Shown here one piece after another: positions 9,702-18,608 of a DNA stretch of 60,554 nucleotides. The notes under the pieces are model-generated. The model made no database searches, was not told the origin of the DNA, and saw only the letters and a program-made list of their open reading frames with translations. How positions within the stretch are numbered: the first letter of the stretch is position 1; each line of letters opens with the position of its first letter. The DNA is taken from contig NZ_RHLN01000153.1 in assembly GCF_004121075.1 (NCBI RefSeq), forward strand, positions 1 to 60,554. Direction: 5' to 3'. The stretch is from Lutibacter sp. HS1-25 (lineage in GTDB: Bacteria; Bacteroidota; Bacteroidia; Flavobacteriales; Flavobacteriaceae). A program made the position numbers and the translations under genes.

Positions 9702-9709
9702 CAAATATA
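9702..9709 (-). promoter_or_regulatory. -7 promoter element TATATTTG for the acyltransferase gene
   Basis: A perfect TAnnTTTG on the minus strand between the divergent acyltransferase and rmuC genes. No -33 element is obvious. Confidence 0.45.
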
Positions 9710-9743
9710 AAAATCTTAATTTTATAAACTAATAAAATTTAAA

Positions 9744-11066
9744 ATGACAACCTTTTTTATATATCTAATAATTGCAATATTTTTTTTAGCAATTGGTTTT
9801 ATTATTGGAAAATTAATTATTAAAAATAAGCTGGAAAAACTGTCTTCTGAATTAGAAATTAGAAATAAACTTTTACTTGAAGAAAAAGAAGTTAACAAAC
9901 TAACAATTAACACTTTGATTAAAGATAAGAATTTACTTGTTGATGAAAAACATGAAATAGATTTACGCTTAAACCAGAAGCTATCTGAGTTGAAAAATTT
10001 AGAAGAAAAACTGAGCGAAAACAAAGCTGAAGTTGAAAAATTACAAGACAAATTCGCTAAAGATTTTGAAATTTTAGCTAGTAAAATTTTAGAAGAAAAA
10101 TCATCTAAGTTTACAGAACAAAACAAAGAAAATATTAAAAATATTTTAAACCCCTTACAAGATAAAATTCAAATTTTTGAGAGAAAAGTTGAAGAAACAC
10201 ACAAACAAAGTATCGACTATCATGCTGCTTTACGTCAGCAAATTATAGGTTTAAAAGATTTGAATCTTCAAATGAGCAAAGAAACTTTGAATTTAACAAA
10301 GGCATTAAAAGGCGATAGTAAAACACAAGGAAACTGGGGCGAGTTGGTTTTAGAACGTGTTTTGGAAAAATCTGGATTAGAGAAAGGAAGCGAATATTTT
10401 GTGCAACAAAGTTTTGTTACAGATGAAGGTAAACGCATTTTACCCGATGTGGTTATTCATTTACCAGATGATAAAAAAATGGTTATCGATTCAAAAGTTT
10501 CATTAACTGCATACGAACAATTTATCAATGCTGAAGATGAAAATGAAAAAGGTGTCTTTATAAAAGAACATGTAAATTCTTTAAAAAGGCATATTGAACA
10601 ATTAAGTGAAAAAAATTATCAAGATATCTATCAAATAGAATCGCCAGATTTTGTATTGCTTTTTATTCCTATTGAACCTGCTTTTGCTGTAGCTTTAAAT
10701 TTAGACAATCAGCTTTATAACAAAGCTTTTGAAAAAAATATTGTAATTGTAACACCTACTACCCTTTTGGCTACTTTACGTACTATTGATAGCATGTGGA
10801 ACAATGAAAAACAACAAAAAAATGCGGTTGAAATTGCAATTCAGGCAGGTAGATTGTACGATCAATTTGTAAATTTAACCGATGATTTAATTAAAGTGGG
10901 AAATCAATTAAAAACGGTACAAGGCTCTTATGATGTTTCTATGAAAAAATTAACAGGAACAGGAAACTTGATTAAAAAAGTAGAAAATATTAAAAAATTA
11001 GGCGCAAAAGGAACTAAAAATTTTAACGACAGATTGTTAGAACGAGCTTTAGAAGATGATGAATAG
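9744..11066 (+). CDS. rmuC: RmuC family DNA recombination protein
   Basis: A 440-aa protein with an N-terminal membrane helix (~5-28), a long Lys/Glu-rich coiled coil (~30-150) and a C-terminal RmuC nuclease-like domain (~175-390). Typical segments are GDSKTQGNWGELVLERVLE, ILPDVVIHLPDDKKMVIDSKVS and the hydrophobic block VIVTPTTLLATLRTI. RmuC limits inversions and rearrangements at short inverted repeats and is related to restriction-endonuclease folds (the PDVVIHLP...DSK segment is the PD-(D/E)XK-like core). A terminator follows, so it is monocistronic. Confidence 0.92.
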   Translation: MTTFFIYLIIAIFFLAIGFIIGKLIIKNKLEKLSSELEIRNKLLLEEKEVNKLTINTLIKDKNLLVDEKHEIDLRLNQKLSELKNLEEKLSENKAEVEKLQDKFAKDFEILASKILEEKSSKFTEQNKENIKNILNPLQDKIQIFERKVEETHKQSIDYHAALRQQIIGLKDLNLQMSKETLNLTKALKGDSKTQGNWGELVLERVLEKSGLEKGSEYFVQQSFVTDEGKRILPDVVIHLPDDKKMVIDSKVSLTAYEQFINAEDENEKGVFIKEHVNSLKRHIEQLSEKNYQDIYQIESPDFVLLFIPIEPAFAVALNLDNQLYNKAFEKNIVIVTPTTLLATLRTIDSMWNNEKQQKNAVEIAIQAGRLYDQFVNLTDDLIKVGNQLKTVQGSYDVSMKKLTGTGNLIKKVENIKKLGAKGTKNFNDRLLERALEDDE

Positions 11067-11104
11067 TTTAAAATCTTCTATTTTTATCCAAAATTAAACA
11101 CATC

Positions 11105-11148
11105 AAAAAAAGGGTTTTAAAACTTAAAAGTTTAAAGACCCTTTTTTT
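11105..11148. terminator. Bidirectional terminator between rmuC and the phosphofructokinase gene
   Basis: AAAAAAAGGG pairs with CCCTTTTTTT around an AT-rich internal stem-loop. A and T runs on both sides suit the two convergent genes. Confidence 0.75.
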
Positions 11149-11183
11149 ACACTTTATCATAAATTAAAAGTTTCCAAATAAAA

Positions 11184-12380
11184 TTATTCGCTTGTCATAA
11201 TAAACAACGGATTCATTTCAAAGCTATTATAATAAGGTCTTAAACGCTCTGTATTGTAAAATTTATCAATATTTACAACTTTAGATTTTCCTACAACCAC
11301 ATCAATAGGTACATTGTCGTATCTACCATTTTTTAGCACCACCAAACGCCCGTGAATTCCTTTTAAAATAAGGTCTAAAGCCAAATTTCCATAAGCCATT
11401 GGCACAATTGAATCTACAGCATCAGGATCGCCACCCCTTACCAAATAACCTAATTTCTGATTGATTACGTTTACAGTTTTACCATTGTTAAATTTAGGAG
11501 ATAAAGATTTTATGTTTTCAGAAACCAACTCTCCTATACCTCCTAATTTTGCATGACCAAATTGGTCTTTTGTTGCATCTTTAAAAACCATATCACCACC
11601 TTTAAAAGTAGCTCCTTCAGATACCAAAACAACAGAATACCTACTTGGATTTTCAAATCTATCTCTAGATAATTGTTCGGCTAATTGCTCCATGTCAAAC
11701 TTATATTCCGGAATTACACATCGATTTGCTGCACCCGCCATTGTTGGCAACATTGCTGTAAAACCTGCGTATCTTCCAAAAACCTCCATCACTAAAAAAC
11801 GTTCGTGAGAACCTGCTGAAGTTCTTAAAGTATTGGTCATACTTATGGTTCTTGTTATACAAGTACTAAAACCAATACAATAATCGGTTCCAGGAACATC
11901 ATTATCCATTGTTTTTGGAATTGCTACCACTTTAAAGCCTTCTTGATACAATCTAACGGCATAACTTAAAGTATCGTCACCTCCAATCGGAATTAAATAA
12001 TCGATGCCTAAAAAAGCCAAATTATCCAACACTACTTTTGTCATATCATTAAATTCCTTATTGTAAGTATCTCTATGCTGCTCTGGAACACTTGCTTTTG
12101 GAAGGTGACTAGGGCGCGTTCTTGAACTATGTAAAAATGTTCCTCCGGTTCGCCCAGCTCTATTCACTAAAATTTGAGTTAACTCAATATAATTATCACT
12201 ATTATCAGCCTTTTTATCTTGATTTAATTCAACAATACCTGCCCAACCACGCCTTAGTCCAATAACCCTATATCCTTCTCGCATTGCTCTAATAGTAATT
12301 GCTCTAATTGCTGGATTTAATCCTGGAACATCACCACCACCTGTTAATATTGCAATGGTTCCTTTAATAGTATTTGCCAT
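11184..12380 (-). CDS. pfkA: 6-phosphofructokinase with PPi-type active-site residues
   Basis: A 398-aa enzyme phosphorylating fructose 6-phosphate in glycolysis. The phosphofructokinase fold is clear: TGGGDVPGLNPAIRAI (~10), IPIGGDDTLSYA (~105), PKTMDNDVPGTDYCIGFST (~130) and the MEVFGRYAGF substrate segment (~180). Two positions that separate phosphoryl donors read as pyrophosphate type: Asp after GGD (ATP enzymes have Gly, GGDGS) and Lys in PKTMDND (ATP enzymes have PGTIDND). By family knowledge this predicts PPi as donor and a reversible reaction. ATG at 12380 is preferred over an upstream in-frame ATG at 12443, which adds 21 non-conserved residues. Confidence 0.9.
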   Translation of the reverse strand: MANTIKGTIAILTGGGDVPGLNPAIRAITIRAMREGYRVIGLRRGWAGIVELNQDKKADNSDNYIELTQILVNRAGRTGGTFLHSSRTRPSHLPKASVPEQHRDTYNKEFNDMTKVVLDNLAFLGIDYLIPIGGDDTLSYAVRLYQEGFKVVAIPKTMDNDVPGTDYCIGFSTCITRTISMTNTLRTSAGSHERFLVMEVFGRYAGFTAMLPTMAGAANRCVIPEYKFDMEQLAEQLSRDRFENPSRYSVVLVSEGATFKGGDMVFKDATKDQFGHAKLGGIGELVSENIKSLSPKFNNGKTVNVINQKLGYLVRGGDPDAVDSIVPMAYGNLALDLILKGIHGRLVVLKNGRYDNVPIDVVVGKSKVVNIDKFYNTERLRPYYNSFEMNPLFIMTSE

Positions 12381-12437
12381 AATTATAAATTTATTAAGTT
12401 GGTTACTAATTAAAAAGCCTTCAAAATAAAAGTTTAA

Positions 12438-12473
12438 AATCATTTCATAAAAAATGATTATAATGAAATGATT
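12438..12473. repeat. 11-bp perfect inverted repeat upstream of the phosphofructokinase gene
   Basis: AATCATTTCAT (12438-12448) pairs with ATGAAATGATT (12463-12473), and a further AATGATT copy lies in the loop. It is about 60 bp upstream of the ATG, next to a weak promoter-like TATTTTG on the minus strand, so it may be an operator. The rest of the 12381-12702 gap holds no gene that I can support. Confidence 0.5.
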
Positions 12474-12702
12474 AAAAATATTGTGTTCTGAAAATTTTAC
12501 GTTTTACTCAAATTTACAAATTTTATAATTTAGAATTTAGCTGAAACTTTAAAATATTTCACTAATATTTAAATTATCTCATTAAAAATCATCTATTTAG
12601 AATCATTTCAGGCAATAACACTATGTGATATAAATTTTATAGTAAATAAAAGATGAAAAACATTTAACAGGAAACTATTATAAGGATAGATATTGTATAA
12701 AA

Positions 12703-12731
12703 AAATCCTCGAAGATTGCTCCGAGGATTGT
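12703..12731 (-). terminator. Intrinsic terminator of the THUMP methyltransferase gene
   Basis: An 8-bp stem (AATCCTCG with CGAGGATT), followed on the minus strand by a T run. Confidence 0.7.
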
Positions 12732-12746
12732 TTACTTTTTTAGAAT

Positions 12747-13925
12747 TTATTCTTCTTCATCTTGACTTCCGTTTTTTGAAGCTTTTCTACTTCCTGCATA
12801 CATATCATATCGCACAAAACGACAATCTAAATCCCCATTTTTAAGCGGAATTCTTTTTGAAGTTTTCAATCCAACATGTTTTAAAGCCTCCAAATCTGAT
12901 GTTATAAACCAAACTGTAGAATCTGGATAACCGTGTTTTAAAGTATCTCCAATACTTTTGTAAAATTCTTTAACATCTATATTTAAACGTTCACCATAAG
13001 GTGGGTTAAATAAAATAGTAGTTGGTCCAAATACTTCTTTCATTGAGTTGAAAAAGTTAACATGATGAACCCCAATAAACTCTTTTAAATTGGCATTTTC
13101 AATATTGTCATTGGCTTTTCTAATTGCTGAAGGCGCTTTATCAAAGCCCATAATTTTAAAATGATTGCTTCGTATTTTTTTCAACAAAACATCTTGAATG
13201 GTAAAATACAAATCTTCATCATAATCTTTCCACTTTTCAAAACCAAACTCTTTTCTATTGATGTTTGCCGGAATATTATTAGCTATCATAGCAGCTTCAA
13301 TAAGTATGGTTCCAGAACCACACATTGGATCTATAAAATTACAATCGCCTCTATAGCCTGAAAGTAAAACCAAACCAGCAGCCAAAACTTCGTTAATTGG
13401 TGCAATATTTGTTGCGCTTCTATACCCTCTTTTATGTAAAGATTGACCCGAACTATCTAATGAAACCGTACATAAATCGTTTAAAATATGGACATGAATT
13501 TTTACATCAGGGTAATCTACATCAACATTTGGGCGTTTATGGTATTTATGTCTAAAATAATCGGCAATTGCATCTTTTGATTTTAATGATATATAATGCG
13601 AATTAGTGGTGAAATTTTTAGAGTTAACAACAGCGCCAATAGCAAAAGTACTGTCAACATTCATTTCACGCTCCCACTCCATTTGCATCAGTTTTTTATA
13701 CAAATCATCTTCATCAAAAACTTTAAAACGTTTTATAGGTTTTAAAATTCTAATAGCTGTACGCAAAGCTATATTTGCTTTATACATAAATCCTTTATCT
13801 CCAAAAAAAGAAACACTTCTAATACCAACTTCAACATCCTGCGCTCCTAAATCTCTCAATTCAGTTGCTAAAACTTCCTCCAAACCAAACATTGTGGTGG
13901 CCGTCATTTTAAAATTACGATTCAT
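12747..13925 (-). CDS. THUMP-domain class I RNA methyltransferase (RlmL N-half/YpsC type)
   Basis: A 392-aa cytoplasmic protein. The N-terminal THUMP RNA-binding region (~5-155) is followed by a Rossmann methyltransferase domain. Diagnostic motifs are FIDPMCGSGTILIEAAMIA (~195) for SAM binding and ILFNPPYGERL (~300), the NPPY catalytic motif of N2-guanine/N6-adenine methyltransferases. By homology it methylates a 23S rRNA guanine (m2G2445 in E. coli RlmL), but E. coli RlmL has a second domain missing here. The acidic tail ends NGSQDEEE. A TACTTTTG promoter element lies just upstream. Confidence 0.9.
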   Translation of the reverse strand: MNRNFKMTATTMFGLEEVLATELRDLGAQDVEVGIRSVSFFGDKGFMYKANIALRTAIRILKPIKRFKVFDEDDLYKKLMQMEWEREMNVDSTFAIGAVVNSKNFTTNSHYISLKSKDAIADYFRHKYHKRPNVDVDYPDVKIHVHILNDLCTVSLDSSGQSLHKRGYRSATNIAPINEVLAAGLVLLSGYRGDCNFIDPMCGSGTILIEAAMIANNIPANINRKEFGFEKWKDYDEDLYFTIQDVLLKKIRSNHFKIMGFDKAPSAIRKANDNIENANLKEFIGVHHVNFFNSMKEVFGPTTILFNPPYGERLNIDVKEFYKSIGDTLKHGYPDSTVWFITSDLEALKHVGLKTSKRIPLKNGDLDCRFVRYDMYAGSRKASKNGSQDEEE

Positions 13926-13942
13926 TATTCATTTATTTTATG

Positions 13943-13950
13943 CAAAAGTA
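13943..13950 (-). promoter_or_regulatory. -7 promoter element TACTTTTG for the THUMP methyltransferase gene
   Basis: A perfect TAnnTTTG on the minus strand, 18 bp upstream of the ATG, giving a very short leader. Confidence 0.5.
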
Positions 13951-14094
13951 CTGAATAATTATATGACAGGTTAAACTTCTTGTTCTTAAAATACTTCATC
14001 AATAAATTTATGCATCATACAAATTTTAAGAATTTTTGACTTAAGTATTTCTTTTTTTTGTAAATTTCTAAAATAAATTTAAAAACATTTAATT

Positions 14095-14616
14095 ATGAAA
14101 AAAAGCATACTGATACTATTTGCTATTTTGTTAACTAACATTGTAAGTGGACAAGACGATCAAATTTTTTTACATAACGGTAAAATCATTAAGGGAAAAG
14201 TAATTCGTGTTGAAGAATATACTATTGACTTTGTTTATAGTAATGAAGAAGCTGAAAATACATATGGAAAATATGCGATTTCAAAAATTATTTATGGTTC
14301 TAGTGGTCGTGAGCAGGATGTAACTGAAAAAATTGAAATTAATGGCAAAGACGATTGGGAAAAAGTAGTAATTTTAGAAGACAAGAGTTTTATTGCAGGT
14401 TTAAAAAAAGTAGGTGAAGTTAGAGGTAAAACTAGTATGGTAAACTTTCAAACAGGAAATACTGGTGATAAAAAAGCTGAGAAAAAGTTAAAGGAAGCTG
14501 CTGCTGAAGATAAATGTGCATTTATTTTATTGGTTTCAGACAAATCTACAACAGGCGCCAGAAATACTTTAGGAGGTTCGCAAGCAATTAAAACGGGTGT
14601 TACATACTCATATTAA
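14095..14616 (+). CDS. Small secreted protein of unknown function
   Basis: A 173-aa protein with a clear signal peptide (cleavage near VSGQ, ~20), so it is periplasmic or outer-membrane associated. The first half is beta-rich (IFLHNGKIIKGKVIRVEEYTIDFVY), as in many Bacteroidota 'conserved secreted' proteins that convert an environmental cue into a short beta-barrel. The second half has a Lys-rich helix (~118-130), one Cys (~142) and a Gly/Thr-rich end. I do not recognise a named family. An imperfect promoter (TTTTG, 20 bp, TAAATTTC) lies at 14035-14068. A strong terminator follows, so it is transcribed alone. Confidence 0.75.
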   Translation: MKKSILILFAILLTNIVSGQDDQIFLHNGKIIKGKVIRVEEYTIDFVYSNEEAENTYGKYAISKIIYGSSGREQDVTEKIEINGKDDWEKVVILEDKSFIAGLKKVGEVRGKTSMVNFQTGNTGDKKAEKKLKEAAAEDKCAFILLVSDKSTTGARNTLGGSQAIKTGVTYSY

Positions 14617-14640
14617 TTTATATAAAATAAATTTTATTAG

Positions 14641-14670
14641 AAAGAGTTGTCGGTTGACAACTCTTTTTTT
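14641..14670 (+). terminator. Intrinsic terminator after the small secreted protein gene
   Basis: AAAGAGTTGTC pairs with GACAACTCTTT (11 bp, 4-nt loop), followed by T7. Confidence 0.9.
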
Positions 14671-14722
14671 ATTTAACAATACTATAATTTAACATTCATA
14701 CTTCTACTATTTTAAAAAATAG

Positions 14723-14730
14723 TATTTTTG
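14723..14730 (+). promoter_or_regulatory. -7 promoter element TATTTTTG for the methyltransferase/ZIP operon
   Basis: A perfect TAnnTTTG 16 bp before the ATG at 14747, leaving a leader of only about ten bases. Confidence 0.55.
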
Positions 14731-14746
14731 GCTTGAAATTTAGATT

Positions 14747-15475
14747 ATGACAATGAAAAAAGATTGGTTTGTCTCTTGGTTTGATACCGACTATTATCAC
14801 ATTTTATACAAACATAGAGATGATACTGAGGCACAGGAATTTATGCAAAACCTAGTGGGGTTTTTAAAATTTGACAAAAAAGATTTATTACTTGATTTGG
14901 CTTGTGGCAAAGGACGACATTCTATTTATTTAAACTCTTTGGGTTTTAACGTAGTTGGTGCTGATTTGTCTAAAAACAGCATAGAACTTGCTAAACAATT
15001 TGAAAAAGACAGATTACATTTTGTTGAACACGATATGCGCCATCCTTTTAAAAATAAATACAATGCTATTTTGAATTTATTTACAAGTTTTGGTTTTTTT
15101 GAAGATGATTCAGAAGATATTACAATTCTTGATAATATTAAAAACGGATTACAACCTAATGGCATAGCTGTTATTGACTTTATGAACGTTAAAAAAGTTA
15201 CTAAAAACTTAGTTGCTGAAGAAATTCAGGAAATTGATGGAGTCGTTTTTAAAATTAGCCGCTATATTAAAGATGGCTTTATTGTTAAAGAAATTAATAT
15301 TGATGATAATGGTGAACATTACCAATATTTTGAAAGAGTAAAAAATTTAGATTTAGCTAAAATTAATTCTTACATTAAGTCTGTTGATTTTAAAATAAAA
15401 CATATTTTTGGTAATTATCATTTGGATGCTTTTGATGAAGAAACATCTGATAGATTAATTTTAATCTTAGAATGA
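14747..15475 (+). CDS. Class I SAM-dependent methyltransferase
   Basis: A 242-aa protein with a Rossmann methyltransferase core: LLLDLACGKGRHSIYL (motif I, ~48), VVGADLSKNSIELAK (motif II, ~75), FVEHDMRHPF (~97) and AILNLFTSFGFFED (~108). The C-terminal third is a beta-rich substrate region. The substrate is unknown; the family covers small-molecule and lipid-like acceptors. The ATG at 14747 is used; another ATG follows two codons later. It overlaps the ZIP transporter gene by 4 bp (ATGA), implying translational coupling. Confidence 0.85.
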   Translation: MTMKKDWFVSWFDTDYYHILYKHRDDTEAQEFMQNLVGFLKFDKKDLLLDLACGKGRHSIYLNSLGFNVVGADLSKNSIELAKQFEKDRLHFVEHDMRHPFKNKYNAILNLFTSFGFFEDDSEDITILDNIKNGLQPNGIAVIDFMNVKKVTKNLVAEEIQEIDGVVFKISRYIKDGFIVKEINIDDNGEHYQYFERVKNLDLAKINSYIKSVDFKIKHIFGNYHLDAFDEETSDRLILILE

Positions 15476-16143
15476 CATATATAGTACTTATTTTATCGGT
15501 TTTAATAGGAATTGTAATTGTATATGGACTAAAACCAAGTACAAAAACCGTACAATTATTGTTGGCTTTTAGTGGCGCATATTTACTTTCTATCACCATA
15601 CTACATTTGCTTCCAGAGGTTTACATTTCAAATAGCACTACTATTGGTTTGTATATTTTATTAGGATTGCTATTGCAACTTATCTTAGATTTTTTCTCTA
15701 AAGGAGCAGAACACGGACATATTCATTTTCAAGAAAGTAGCACTTTTCCTTGGGCTTTGTTTATAAGTCTTAGTTTACATGCTTTTATGGAAGGTATTCC
15801 GTTGGCAAACAACCACCATCACGACCATTTATTATGGGCTATTGTTATTCATAAAATACCCATAGCAATTATTTTAGGAACATTTTTTGTGAGGTCATCT
15901 ATACCAAAAGCAGCTGCAATTTTGTTTTTAGTATTGTTTTCATTAATGTCACCTTTAGGAAGTTTTGCAGGCGAAAATATTCCGTTTTTAATTACTTACA
16001 AAACACAAATTACAGCCATTATAATTGGAATATTTTTACATATTTCAACTATTATTTTGTTTGAAACAGCTAAAGATCATAAATTTAATTTATTAAAATT
16101 TACTGCTATTTTAATTGGTATGTTAGTTGCATATTTGGCTTGA
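15472..16143 (+). CDS. ZIP family metal transporter
   Basis: A 223-aa inner-membrane protein with about seven hydrophobic helices. It has a His-rich loop (GAEHGHIHFQE, ~82) and the ZIP metal-binding helices LSLHAFMEGIPLANNHHHDH (~100) and VIHKIPIAIILG (~125), where H, E and H residues line the transport path. ZIP proteins import zinc, iron or manganese into the cytoplasm. Its start overlaps the stop of the preceding methyltransferase gene, so the two form an operon. Confidence 0.9.
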   Translation: MTYIVLILSVLIGIVIVYGLKPSTKTVQLLLAFSGAYLLSITILHLLPEVYISNSTTIGLYILLGLLLQLILDFFSKGAEHGHIHFQESSTFPWALFISLSLHAFMEGIPLANNHHHDHLLWAIVIHKIPIAIILGTFFVRSSIPKAAAILFLVLFSLMSPLGSFAGENIPFLITYKTQITAIIIGIFLHISTIILFETAKDHKFNLLKFTAILIGMLVAYLA

Positions 16144-16162
16144 TAGCTTTTTTTACATACTT

Positions 16163-16196
16163 AAAACGCCTCAATCTAATTGGATTGAGGCGTTTT
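16163..16196. terminator. Bidirectional terminator between the ZIP transporter gene and recQ
   Basis: A 14-bp perfect stem (AAAACGCCTCAATC with GATTGAGGCGTTTT) and 6-nt loop, flanked by A/T runs, between convergent genes. Confidence 0.9.
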
Positions 16197-16230
16197 ATTT
16201 GCTTTAAATGCTACTTGAAATCTAAAATAT

Positions 16231-18435
16231 TTAATTTGCAACCTGACTTATAAACTTAATTCTCATTAAGCGCAACTCATCATCATCATATTCGCCATCA
16301 AATTCGTCCATTGCATCTTGAATACGATCACTTTTAGATTCCATAAAATAATCAAATATTTCTTCTTGTTGATCTTCATCTAACAATTCATTGATGCAAT
16401 AATCAATATTAATTTTAGTACCACTGTAAACAATACGTTGCATTTCTTCAATCAATTCAGAAAATGTTAAGCCTTTAGATTTTGCAATATCTTCTAATGG
16501 CAATTTTCTATCTGTATTTTGAATGATATATAATTTTAAACTTGAGTTTACACCTGTACTTTTAATTACAAAATCATCTGGCCTTAAAATATCATTTTCT
16601 TCAACATATTTAGCAATTAACTCAATAAATGGTTTTCCAAATTTTTGGGCCTTTCCTTCTCCTACTCCATAAATATTTTTCAACTCATCCATGGTAATTG
16701 GATATTTTAAAGCCATATCTTCTAATGAAGTTTCTTGAAAAACAGCATAAGGAGGAACACCATTCTTTTTAGCGACAGACTTTTGCAAATCTTTTAGCAT
16801 TTTTATTAAAACTTCATCTGCTACCGCTGTAGAAGCTTTTGAGTTTGAAATTGTACTTGAATCATCCGTTTGATCGTAAATATGATCTTCAGTCATCATA
16901 AATGATGTTGGTTTTTTGATAAAACCTAAACCTTGATCGGTAATTTTAACCACACCATATTGCTCAATTTCTTTTTTAAGAAAACCAGCAACCAATGCCT
17001 GACGAATCAATGCCATCCAAAATTTATTATCTTTCTCTTTTCCGCATCCGAAAAATGGTTGATCATCTGTTTTATGAGATTTCAACAATGCGTTAACTTT
17101 ACCTATTAAAGTATTTACAACATCTTTAGATTTATATTTTTCATTGGTATTTTTAACAACTTCCAATAATTTTTTTAATTCGTCTTGTGCTTCATGTTTT
17201 ACCTTCGGATTGCGAACATTGTCATCCATATCAGCACCCAAACCATTTACATCGTCAAATTCTTCACCAAAATAATGCAATAAATATTTTCTTCTAGACA
17301 TAGATGTTTCAGCATAACCAACTACTTCTTGCAACAAAGCATTTCCTATTTCTTGCTCAGAAATTGGTTTACCCGATAAAAATTTCTCAAGTTTTTCAAT
17401 ATCCTTATATGCATAATAAGCCAAACAATAACCTTCGCCACCATCTCTACCTGCTCTTCCTGTCTCTTGATAATAACTCTCTAAACTTTTTGGAATGTCA
17501 TGATGAATTACAAAACGCACATCTGGTTTGTCAATTCCCATACCAAATGCAATGGTTGCAACTACAACATCTGTATCTTCCATTAAAAACATATCTTGAT
17601 GTTTAGATCGGGTTTTTGCATCTAAACCTGCATGATAAGGCACTGCTCGTATACCATTGACTTGCAACAATTGAGCAATTTCTTCAACTTTTTTACGACT
17701 TAAGCAATAAATTATACCCGATTTATTAGCATACTGACGAATAAATCTAATAATATCACCATCTATATTAGCAGTTTTTGGGCGTACATCATAAAATAAG
17801 TTAGGTCTGTTAAACGATGCTTTAAAAGTTTTAGCATTAGACATTCCTAATGTTTTCAAAATATCTTCTTGAACCTTTTCTGTAGCTGTAGCTGTTAAAC
17901 CAATAATAGGAACATTGTCTATTTTTTGAATAATAGCTCTTAAATTTCTATACTCAGGTCTAAAATCATGTCCCCATTCCGAAATACAATGCGCTTCATC
18001 AATGGCTACAAAAGAAATTTTTTGAGCTTGTAAAAACTCTATATAATCCTCTCTTATAAGCGATTCAGGAGCTACATATAGTAATTTAGTAATCCCTTTT
18101 TCTATATCACTTTTAACCTGACTAACTTCTGTTTTATTTAACGAGGAGTTTAAAACATGGGCAATTCCGTATTCATCAGAAATACCTCTTATAGCATCTA
18201 CCTGATTTTTCATCAAAGCAATCAACGGCGAAACTACAATAGCAGTACCCTCTTTAATTAACGCTGGCAATTGATAACACAACGATTTTCCTCCACCAGT
18301 TGGCATAATAACAAACGTATCGTTATTATCCATTATACTATTTATAACACCTTCCTGTAAGCCCTTAAATTTTGTAAAACCAAAATACTTTTTAAGCGCA
18401 GCATGGATATCAACATTATTACTACTCATTTTCAA
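16231..18435 (-). CDS. recQ: ATP-dependent DNA helicase RecQ
   Basis: A 734-aa 3'-5' DNA helicase for recombination and repair. The core has Walker A MPTGGGKSLCYQLPAL (~44), AIDEAHCISEWGHDFRPEY (~145) and QETGRAGRDG (~320). A winged-helix RQC region (~405-520) and an HRDC-type domain (~545-610, IYGVGEGKAQKFG) follow, then an acidic HTH-like tail. The helix-hairpin SMSRRKYLLHYFGEEF (~378) that normally leads into the zinc site is present, but the four zinc Cys (usual pattern CRR...YFGE...CxxCDNC) are replaced by Ser, Val, Gly and Asp. Start could be 18435 or two codons later (18429). Confidence 0.95.
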   Translation of the reverse strand: MKMSSNNVDIHAALKKYFGFTKFKGLQEGVINSIMDNNDTFVIMPTGGGKSLCYQLPALIKEGTAIVVSPLIALMKNQVDAIRGISDEYGIAHVLNSSLNKTEVSQVKSDIEKGITKLLYVAPESLIREDYIEFLQAQKISFVAIDEAHCISEWGHDFRPEYRNLRAIIQKIDNVPIIGLTATATEKVQEDILKTLGMSNAKTFKASFNRPNLFYDVRPKTANIDGDIIRFIRQYANKSGIIYCLSRKKVEEIAQLLQVNGIRAVPYHAGLDAKTRSKHQDMFLMEDTDVVVATIAFGMGIDKPDVRFVIHHDIPKSLESYYQETGRAGRDGGEGYCLAYYAYKDIEKLEKFLSGKPISEQEIGNALLQEVVGYAETSMSRRKYLLHYFGEEFDDVNGLGADMDDNVRNPKVKHEAQDELKKLLEVVKNTNEKYKSKDVVNTLIGKVNALLKSHKTDDQPFFGCGKEKDNKFWMALIRQALVAGFLKKEIEQYGVVKITDQGLGFIKKPTSFMMTEDHIYDQTDDSSTISNSKASTAVADEVLIKMLKDLQKSVAKKNGVPPYAVFQETSLEDMALKYPITMDELKNIYGVGEGKAQKFGKPFIELIAKYVEENDILRPDDFVIKSTGVNSSLKLYIIQNTDRKLPLEDIAKSKGLTFSELIEEMQRIVYSGTKINIDYCINELLDEDQQEEIFDYFMESKSDRIQDAMDEFDGEYDDDELRLMRIKFISQVAN

Positions 18436-18527
18436 TATAAAATTATATTTCTAATTTAATAATTATTATTTTTTAGGTTGTTCTTTTTTATAGCATTTTT
18501 TTAATATAATCTTTTTTTTTGATCAGT

Positions 18528-18561
18528 TTAACTATTATCTAATTAAATAGATTTATTTTTG
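18528..18561 (+). promoter_or_regulatory. Full promoter (TTTG, 22 bp, TATTTTTG) for the kdsD operon
   Basis: The -33 TTTG is at 18528-18531 and the -7 TATTTTTG at 18554-18561. It lies about 50 bp before the kdsD start and drives the envelope operon on the plus strand. Confidence 0.65.
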
Positions 18562-18608
18562 TTTGCTAATAAAGGTAAATCTTTTTAATTCAAAAAAATC
18601 ATAAACTT

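Noticed and set aside
9722-10126. 134-aa Ser/Phe-rich frame opposite rmuC
   Set aside because: Antisense shadow of the Lys/Glu-rich coiled coil; composition is a mirror effect.
13606-13974. 122-aa open frame opposite the THUMP methyltransferase
   Set aside because: It is a shadow of a well-conserved gene on the other strand, with no independent start signals.
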